A stretch of 7,436 nt of DNA from Caldilineales bacterium (GTDB lineage Bacteria > Chloroflexota > Anaerolineae > JAAEKA01). The translations under genes and the position numbers were made by a program. The notes under the pieces are model-generated. The model was not told where the DNA came from, did no database searches, and saw only the letters and a program-made list of their open reading frames with translations. Below are positions 1 through 5,940 of the stretch, piece by piece (within the stretch, counting starts at the first letter, position 1; each line of letters starts with the position of its first letter). The DNA lies in assembly GCA_021463315.1 (NCBI GenBank), contig JAJTXO010000173.1, forward strand, positions 1 through 7,436, given 5' to 3'.

Positions 1-1251
1 GCGGACCTCGCCGTTGCGCGGATAGAACAGATCCATGAAGCGCTCGAGCGCGATCAGCTTGACACACGGCGTATCGTAGACGCCGTCGCAGAGGTCGCCC
101 TTGCCGCGCACGCTGCCCGCGTTGTAGACCATGCCGGCCGGATCCCTGGCCACCAGGACCAGCTCATACCATTCATCGGGGCCCAGCTCACCGGTCACCG
201 GCACAAACTCCACCACCAGCGCGGAGCCAGCGTTGCGGGAGGTGAGCGGCTCTGGCCAGAGCAGCGTGGGCGCGCCGTAGGCGGTGCTGGGCGTGGCCGT
301 CGCGGTGGGCGCGGGCGGCGCGGTAGGCGCGGCGGCCACAGGCGCGGCCGTAGCTGTCGGCCGGGGCGGCGGCTGCGTTGCCGTGGGCGCCACAACCACC
401 TGCTCTGGCTGCACGTCGAAGGTGATGCCGGTGTTGCGAGCCGAATCGCGCAGCGCCTGCGCCCACCAGATCCAGCGTCCATCGGCCAGGCCGCTGGTCT
501 CGCCGCCCGGATAGGTCACCTCGATGGCGCCTTCGCTGTCCGAGACGCCGAACAGCGGCTCCAGCAGCGTGCCATCGGCCAGCTCCAGCCAGACCAGGAC
601 CGTTTCGCCCGCCTGGAAGCCGGTCGCACGGAAGCTCATCTCCTGACCGGCCACGGCCGGGCTGCTGAGGGTCTCGGCGCGCGGCAAGGAAGGGGGCGCC
701 GGCGTTGCGGCCGGGGTGAAGCTGCCCAGAACCATGTCGTCGATCAGGAACTGCTCGCCCTGGCGCGTCAGCAGGACGGTGGCCTCCTGCGTGCCCACCT
801 CGCCCTGGCCCTCGAAGGTCTCGCGCCAGAGCACGTTGACCGCGACGCGTCCTTCTTCCGGCTGGGCGCCCAACAGCTCGAAGTAGCTGATGTGCGGGTT
901 GGCCAGCGCCAGGCGGCCCAGCACCAGATCGGCCAGCCGCTGCTGGCCGGCGGTGGTCAGCAGTGCGCCGTAGGCCGCGCGATAGTCGCCGGTGGAGAGC
1001 CGCGCCAGGAAGTCACGGGTCCGAGCCAGGGAGGCCTCGACATCGGCCTCGCTGATCGGCTGGGCCGTGGGCGCCGGCGTCTGCGTTGGGGTCGGCGTCG
1101 CCTCGGGCGGCGCGGGCTGAGCGGTTGTCGTCTCGCTGACGGCTGGCAGGGTGGCAACAGGCGATGGCTCAGCGGGCTGGCTTTGGCAGCCAGCCAGCAA
1201 CAGCGCTGCCGCCAGCACACCGGGCACAACCATTTGTTTGATCGCTCTCAT
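1..1251 (-). CDS. Putative secreted lipoprotein with Ig-like domains, 3' end cut by the window
   Basis: The frame is open from ATG at 1251 to the window edge: 417 residues with no stop. The N-terminus is a lipoprotein signal: basic MRAIK, a hydrophobic stretch to about residue 19, then the lipobox LAGC with Cys22 as lipidation site. It is therefore probably anchored on the outer face of the membrane. Residues 23-66 are a Pro/Thr/Ala-rich linker. Residues 68-178 look like a small alpha/beta domain of NTF2/DUF4878 character (helical start, then strands ending in FLIDDMVLGSF); this is a fold guess. Residues 198-280 resemble an Ig-like module (ATGFQAGETVLVWLELADGT). A second Pro/Thr/Ala linker spans about 285-323, and from 328 a further beta-domain begins (LLWPEP..., then DEWYELVLVA). 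I cannot name a family or function. It lies 60 bp downstream of atpA on the same strand and may be co-transcribed. The start is supported by the signal peptide; the ribosome site is weak (AGG close to ATG). Confidence 0.85.
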   Translation of the reverse strand, partial: MRAIKQMVVPGVLAAALLLAGCQSQPAEPSPVATLPAVSETTTAQPAPPEATPTPTQTPAPTAQPISEADVEASLARTRDFLARLSTGDYRAAYGALLTTAGQQRLADLVLGRLALANPHISYFELLGAQPEEGRVAVNVLWRETFEGQGEVGTQEATVLLTRQGEQFLIDDMVLGSFTPAATPAPPSLPRAETLSSPAVAGQEMSFRATGFQAGETVLVWLELADGTLLEPLFGVSDSEGAIEVTYPGGETSGLADGRWIWWAQALRDSARNTGITFDVQPEQVVVAPTATQPPPRPTATAAPVAAAPTAPPAPTATATPSTAYGAPTLLWPEPLTSRNAGSALVVEFVPVTGELGPDEWYELVLVARDPAGMVYNAGSVRGKGDLCDGVYDTPCVKLIALERFMDLFYPRNGEVR

Positions 1252-1285
1252 TAGCCTGCGCCAACCTCACACCTGACAGCCAAGA

Positions 1286-1305
1286 CCGGCAAGATCCCTT
1301 GCCAG
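1286..1305 (-). other. Hairpin in the atpA-lipoprotein gap
   Basis: Six bases after the atpA stop codon the transcript can form an 8-bp stem (one G-U pair) with a 4-base loop: CTGGCAAG, GGAT, CTTGCCGG. No U-run follows, so it is not a classical Rho-independent terminator. It could protect the 3' end of the atp mRNA, weakly attenuate transcription into the lipoprotein gene, or be incidental. Confidence 0.4.
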
Positions 1306-1311
1306 GCCGGC

Positions 1312-2820
<1,509 letters not shown>

Positions 2821-2874
2821 CTGGGGTCCTCCACAGACCTGCTTCTGGGCGGGCGAGCCAGCCAGCGCTGGGCG

Positions 2875-3438
2875 CTACCGGCTGACGACGCCCAGGCTCT
2901 GGCGCAAGGCAGCCAGGCGGCTGGCGACGCTGTCGTCCAACAGCTTGTCGCCCACGCGAATGACCAGGCCGCCGAGAATCGACGAATCGACGTGATACTT
3001 GTACTCCAGACCCGCGCCGAACTGATCCTGCAGGCGCTGCTCGATGCCGTTGCGTTCCTCGGCGCTCAACTCCACGGCGCTGGTGATCTCGGCGACGACG
3101 GTCTGGGCCTGGCTGCCCACCGACGCCATCTGGCGCAGTTGGCCGATGACATCGCCCAGCAGCGGCATATCGCCGTTGGCCAGCATGCCGAAGAGGAAGT
3201 TGCGCACCGGCTTGGCCATGCCATCCGGCAACAGGGCCATGAGCGACGCTTGCCGGGCTTCGAAGCCCTTGGTGTTGTCGGTCAGGCTCTGCATGAGGTT
3301 CGGATTGCGATCAAGCGTGGCGGCAACGTGCTGCAAGCCCTTCAGCCAATCCTCGAACGCGACGTCGAAGACGGCCCTGGCGTAGGTCTGTGCTTCGCTG
3401 CTCCCTGGCTTTGCGCGGGACGTTGCTGTTGCGCTCAC
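2875..3438 (-). CDS. atpH: F1Fo ATP synthase subunit delta
   Basis: Encodes the delta subunit (OSCP equivalent), which sits on top of F1 and ties the alpha3beta3 head to the b-subunit peripheral stalk. I place the start at GTG 3438, giving 187 residues, close to the family norm. GAGGAA (3449-3444) lies upstream, with seven bases between GAGG and the GTG. An upstream in-frame ATG at 3477 would overlap atpF by 38 bp and add 13 residues unlike the family, so it is less likely. The N-terminal helical domain begins at about residue 17 with AQTYARAVFDVAFE. The C-terminal signature VDSSILGGLVIRVGDKLLDD is at 150-169, ending in DSVASRL. The stop is TAG. GTG begins one base after the atpF stop, which favours translational coupling between the two stalk subunits. 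Confidence 0.95.
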   Translation of the reverse strand: MSATATSRAKPGSSEAQTYARAVFDVAFEDWLKGLQHVAATLDRNPNLMQSLTDNTKGFEARQASLMALLPDGMAKPVRNFLFGMLANGDMPLLGDVIGQLRQMASVGSQAQTVVAEITSAVELSAEERNGIEQRLQDQFGAGLEYKYHVDSSILGGLVIRVGDKLLDDSVASRLAALRQSLGVVSR

Positions 3439-3449
3439 GTTAGTTCCTC
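3436..3449 (-). promoter_or_regulatory. Ribosome binding site and GTG start of atpH
   Basis: GAGG (3449-3446) lies inside the last codons of atpF, followed by a 7-base spacer that contains the atpF stop TAA, then GTG at 3438. This geometry decides for the GTG over the upstream ATG at 3477 and suggests that ribosomes finishing atpF re-initiate on atpH. Confidence 0.75.
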
Positions 3450-3949
3450 GCTTTGCCGTTGGCGGCCAGGAACTCATTGACGAAAGCGCGCTGGACGTCG
3501 CGGCTGCTCAGCTCACGGCCCAGCACCTTCTCGGCGGCCAGCATCGCCAGCTCGGCGATCTGATCTTGCGCCTCGGCGATGATGCGCTCGCGCTCGCGGG
3601 TGGCCTCGAAGCGGGCATCTTCCAAGATCTTCTGCGCGCTTTGGCGGGCGCTGCCTTCGATCTCGGCTGCCAGGGTTTCGCCGCGCTTGGAAGCTGCCGC
3701 GACGCGCTCCATGGCCTCACGTCGCTCGCTGTCGATCTGGGCCTGCAGTTGGGCCCGCTCAGCATCTGCCTCTCGTCTTGCCATCTCGGCCGCCTGCAGG
3801 CCGTCGGCAATGCGTTGTTTGCGGCTCTCCAGCATGTTGACCATGGGCTTGAAGAGGAAACGACGCAGCAGGAAGAACAAGACGAAGAAGTTAAAGATCT
3901 GCGCCAGCAGGAATGGGCCGTTGATTCCCAGGCTACTTAGTGCGTCCAA
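3440..3949 (-). CDS. atpF: F1Fo ATP synthase subunit b
   Basis: Encodes the b subunit, which forms the dimeric peripheral stalk. It is anchored in the membrane by one helix and reaches up F1 to contact delta. It has 169 residues, normal for the family. One N-terminal membrane helix covers about residues 13-33 (FLLAQIFNFFVLFFLLRR), followed by FKPMVNMLESRKQRIADGL, the typical start of the stalk. A long Ala/Glu/Arg-rich coiled coil runs from 40 to about 150. The start codon is TTG at 3949, supported by an almost perfect Shine-Dalgarno AAGGAGGTG and a 5-base spacer. No alternative ATG fits, because the membrane helix begins within 13 codons. The stop TAA (3442-3440) is one base from the atpH GTG. 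It lies 53 bp after atpE. Confidence 0.96.
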   Translation of the reverse strand: MDALSSLGINGPFLLAQIFNFFVLFFLLRRFLFKPMVNMLESRKQRIADGLQAAEMARREADAERAQLQAQIDSERREAMERVAAASKRGETLAAEIEGSARQSAQKILEDARFEATRERERIIAEAQDQIAELAMLAAEKVLGRELSSRDVQRAFVNEFLAANGKARN

Positions 3950-3963
3950 TCTGGCACCTCCTT
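3947..3963 (-). promoter_or_regulatory. Ribosome binding site and TTG start of atpF
   Basis: AAGGAGGTG at 3963-3955 is an essentially full complement of the 16S rRNA anti-Shine-Dalgarno tail. It is 5 bases ahead of TTG 3949. The strength of the site supports a real TTG start. Confidence 0.8.
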
Positions 3964-4002
3964 CTTGCCTGATAGGTGGGATTGTCCATCATCGGGACAA
4001 GA

Positions 4003-4239
4003 TCACCCACTGAGGCCGGGAGCGCCGACGAAGAGGAGCAACAGCGCTACAACCAGCGCATAGATCGCGATAGCCTCTGCGAAGACGATGCCCAAGATCA
4101 TGTTGGTGCGGATCTCGCCGGCGGCCTCAGGGTTGCGGCCGATGGCCTCCATCGCGCCGGCAACCAACAGACCGACGCCGATGCCGGGGCCAATCGCGCC
4201 CAAGCCGATGGCCAAAGCGGGAGCGAGAATTTCTACCAT
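4003..4239 (-). CDS. atpE: F1Fo ATP synthase subunit c (proteolipid ring)
   Basis: Encodes the c subunit, which assembles into the rotating membrane ring that carries ions across Fo. It has 78 residues in a two-helix hairpin. Helix 1 carries the glycine packing motif GLGAIGPGIGVG (12-23), the polar loop has GRNPEA (34-39), and helix 2 has FAEAIAIYALVVALLLLF with the ion-binding carboxylate E55. In sodium-type rings a Gln in helix 1 and a Ser/Thr after the Glu help bind the ion. Here V22 and A56-I57 occupy those places, so proton coupling is inferred. The ATG start is preceded by AGGAGGA (4254-4248) with an 8-base spacer. The upstream gap to atpB is long (215 bp) and carries a tandem repeat. 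Confidence 0.97.
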   Translation of the reverse strand: MVEILAPALAIGLGAIGPGIGVGLLVAGAMEAIGRNPEAAGEIRTNMILGIVFAEAIAIYALVVALLLLFVGAPGLSG

Positions 4240-4322
4240 GCTGAATGTCCTCCTAAGGATGATGCTGTGCGCTGCGGTGAGATTTCAGCGCACGGGATTG
4301 CTGACGTGTGACGAGATAACTC

Positions 4323-4336
4323 GGTGAACGGTGAAC
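4323..4336. repeat. Direct heptamer repeat GGTGAAC x2
   Basis: Two exact adjacent copies of GGTGAAC on the plus strand, just beside the 53-bp repeat and within the transcribed atpB-atpE spacer. It has the same 7-base period as the heptamer runs in the neighbouring repeat. Confidence 0.7.
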
Positions 4337-4341
4337 GGCAA

Positions 4342-4452
4342 CTCGTAACCGGAGAGGCATCCCGCAATTCCAGGTTACGCATTACGCATTGCTCCTCGTA
4401 ACCAAAAACGCATCCCGCAATTCCGGGTTACGCATTACGTGTTACGTGTTAC
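4342..4452. repeat. 53-bp imperfect tandem repeat with inverted arms, atpB-atpE spacer
   Basis: Two copies, 4342-4394 and 4395-4447, match at 43 of 53 positions; the heptamer run of the second extends to 4452. Each has a left arm CGTAACC (4344-4350 and 4397-4403) and a matching right arm GGTTACG (4373-4379 and 4426-4432), so each can fold as a hairpin. Both enclose the conserved GCATCCCGCAATTCC. The variable part is inside the loop (GGAGAG versus AAAAAC). Each ends in heptamers: AGGTTAC-GCATTAC-GCATTGC, then GGGTTAC-GCATTAC-GTGTTAC-GTGTTAC (4425-4452). The last heptamer lies two bases after the atpB stop codon. Function is unknown; it is transcribed within the operon. Confidence 0.9.
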
Positions 4453-4454
4453 TT

Positions 4455-5498
4455 CTAATGATGCTCCTGGTCCGGTCCATGGCCAACCACCGCCATCGCC
4501 ATGAAGATCAGCGTCAGGATGGCGAAGACGAAGGCCTGCATGAAGCCCACGAAGAGCTCCAGGCCATAGAACGGCAGCGGCACGAAGAAGGGGACCAGGA
4601 ACGACATGACGAAAAGCAGCACCGCGCCGGCGAAGACGTTGCCGAAGAGACGGAAGGTGAAGGAGATGATCTTGGCGAACTCGCTGATCAGCTCCAGCAG
4701 ACCGACGATCAGGTCGATGGGCTTCATGCCGGTCATGTGAGGCATGAAGAACTTGCGGAAATAGCTGCCGCCCAGCGCCTGCACGCCGATGACCTGGGTC
4801 CACACCACGGAGATCAACGCGATGGCCAACGGCACATTGAGGTCGGTCGCGGCCGGGCGCACGTAGGGGGCGAGCACGTAGTAGTCCAGCTCGCTCTCGT
4901 GGTGTTCGGCCTCAGCGCCGCCGTGCGCCTCCGCCTCGGCCTTCTGCGCGTCCAGCATCTCTTTCTCCGCAGAGGTCAGCGTGTGCATGCCCTGGGCCCG
5001 GCTCAGGGAGCGAATGCCCAGCGGCCATTCGACCGTCTTGTAGCCGGTGGTGACGCCCGCGATCTGGTAGGCGGTCTCCAGCGGCTCCAGCTTGCCGATG
5101 CTGTCCACGCCGGGGATCAGGCCCATCCAGTTGGCCGCCAGGATGAACAGCAGGATGGTCATGAAGATGGGGAAGAGCTTCTTGGCCAAGGCCTTGCCGG
5201 CGATGTCCTCGTTGAGATTGTGGAAGATCTCGACGACCCATTCCATGATGTTCTGCAGGCCGCTGGGCACATCCTTCAGCTTGCGCGTGGCAAGGATCGC
5301 CAACACGATCAGGATGATATCGACCAGGATCGTGGCGATGATGGTATTGGTGATGGGGAAGGGACCGAGGTGGAAGATCGCCTCTGCGGGCAGGACAATC
5401 GAGGGGAGGGGGACTTTGAGGACAACGGCGCTGCCGATCATCAGGACCAGCACACCAATGATGAAGGCTAAATTGCGTGGCGCAAGTAGTTTTCGCAC
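4455..5498 (-). CDS. atpB: F1Fo ATP synthase subunit a, with a long extramembrane insert
   Basis: Encodes the membrane stator subunit that forms the two proton half-channels against the c-ring. It has 347 residues, about 80-100 more than many bacterial homologues. An N-terminal hydrophobic segment spans 11-29, with further membrane segments at about 50-71, 109-129, 221-243 and 262-345. The essential arginine is R283 in SFTFRLFGNVFAG, and the conserved Gln is Q321 in GFMQAFVF. E314, seven residues before Q321, occupies the place of E. coli His245. The extra length lies mainly between ANWMGLIPG (122-130) and YVRPAATDLNVPLAIAL (212-228), ending in a charged His/Glu-rich stretch at 177-203. By homologous topology this loop faces outside. 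The start is GTG 5498 with AGGAGGA (5514-5508) 9 bases upstream. It is the first atp gene after the promoter; no atpI gene precedes it. Confidence 0.96.
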   Translation of the reverse strand: MRKLLAPRNLAFIIGVLVLMIGSAVVLKVPLPSIVLPAEAIFHLGPFPITNTIIATILVDIILIVLAILATRKLKDVPSGLQNIMEWVVEIFHNLNEDIAGKALAKKLFPIFMTILLFILAANWMGLIPGVDSIGKLEPLETAYQIAGVTTGYKTVEWPLGIRSLSRAQGMHTLTSAEKEMLDAQKAEAEAHGGAEAEHHESELDYYVLAPYVRPAATDLNVPLAIALISVVWTQVIGVQALGGSYFRKFFMPHMTGMKPIDLIVGLLELISEFAKIISFTFRLFGNVFAGAVLLFVMSFLVPFFVPLPFYGLELFVGFMQAFVFAILTLIFMAMAVVGHGPDQEHH

Positions 5499-5514
5499 GT
5501 CTTTGTGTCCTCCT
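5496..5514 (-). promoter_or_regulatory. Ribosome binding site and GTG start of atpB
   Basis: AGGAGGA at 5514-5508 followed by a 9-base spacer and GTG 5498. An ATG a little further upstream (about 5533) is in another frame and does not lead into atpB, so GTG is the start. Confidence 0.75.
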
Positions 5515-5591
5515 GGGGAGCGAAGGCATTCATAGAATTTGGGCTGATCAACAGGCCGACTGACCGGTTGCCCGTTTGGACGAACGGCGAC

Positions 5592-5620
5592 ATTATAACG
5601 CCTTGTGATAAAACTGCCAA
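5592..5620 (-). promoter_or_regulatory. Sigma70-type promoter of the atp operon
   Basis: The minus strand reads TTGGCA (5620-5615, 5 of 6 to the -35 consensus), a spacer of exactly 17 bases, and TATAAT (5597-5592, a perfect -10). Transcription would start near 5585, giving a leader of roughly 85-90 bases before the atpB GTG. The region is AT-rich against a strongly GC-rich background. The leader has only a weak 5-bp stem (CCGTT/AACGG). Confidence 0.75.
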
Positions 5621-5646
5621 ATGCCAGTGGGCTGCTGGATGAGAGG

Positions 5647-5684
5647 CTCGCCGGGCGATCAATCGCGATGGTGCGCGCTGCCAG
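5647..5684. repeat. 38-bp repeat unit A1
   Basis: The promoter-proximal copy of the 38-bp unit. It differs from A2 by T for C at its second base and C for A at its fourteenth. The second change breaks the GCGATAAATCGC palindromic centre. Being the most diverged copy it is probably the oldest, or the edge of the array. Confidence 0.9.
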
Positions 5685-5812
5685 CCCGCCGGGCGATAAA
5701 TCGCCCGGCTACCAGGTGAAAGCCCCTGCGGGGCTACCGCGCGGGCGCGCCTCCCCAGGCCCGCAGGGCCTTGCACCTGGTAGCCGGATCGTTTACGATC
5801 CGGCGGTGCCAC
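5685..5812. repeat. 128-bp multi-hairpin repeat unit B1
   Basis: Contains four hairpin-forming palindromes. X at 5688-5709 (GCCGGGCGAT, AA, ATCGCCCGGC) and Y at 5783-5804 (GCCGGATCGT, TT, ACGATCCGGC) each have 10-bp perfect arms. Between them are AGCCCC-TGC-GGGGCT (5721-5735) and AGGCCC-GCA-GGGCCT (5757-5771). A larger perfect 14-base inverted pair, CCGGCTACCAGGTG (5705-5718) with CACCTGGTAGCCGG (5774-5787), encloses the two inner hairpins and uses part of X and Y. Near its ends are the 7-base inverted matches CCGCCGG (5686-5692) and CCGGCGG (5800-5806). Confidence 0.92.
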
Positions 5813-5940
5813 CCCGCCGGGCGATAAATCGCCCGGCTACCAGGTGAAAGCCCCTGCGGGGCTACCGCGCGGGCGCGCCTCCCCAGGCCCGCAGGGCCTT
5901 GCACCTAGTAGCCGGATCGTTTACGATCCGGCGGTGCCAC
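5813..5940. repeat. 128-bp multi-hairpin repeat unit B2
   Basis: Matches B1 at 127 of 128 positions. The single difference is A at 5907 for G at 5779, which puts one mismatch in the 14-base outer inverted pair. Its Y palindrome (5911-5932) contains the TAA stop codon of the upstream surface-protein gene, at 5923-5921. Confidence 0.92.

Noticed and set aside
284..514. Small plus-strand frame opposite the lipoprotein's Pro/Thr-rich linker
   Set aside because: It is an antisense shadow; the valine/alanine/glycine-rich product simply mirrors the linker's codons.
1286..1305. Rho-independent terminator after atpA
   Set aside because: The stem is present but no run of U follows it, so I list it only as a hairpin.
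3436..3477. ATG 3477 as the start of atpH
   Set aside because: It would overlap atpF by 38 bp and add an unfamiliar 13-residue leader, whereas GTG 3438 has a well-spaced GAGG and gives a normal length.
4389..5471. A 360-codon plus-strand frame opposite atpB, rich in Asp/Glu/His/Gln
   Set aside because: It is an antisense shadow of atpB; the composition reflects complementing hydrophobic codons, and there is no ribosome site or family match.
5468..5812. A 114-codon minus-strand frame through the repeat array, promoter and atpB leader
   Set aside because: It is mostly translated repeat sequence and overlaps both the promoter and the start of atpB in another frame. It has no coding signature.
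5605..5847. A plus-strand 80-codon frame within the repeat array
   Set aside because: It consists of repeat sequence with no ribosome site; repeats in GC-rich DNA readily leave open frames.
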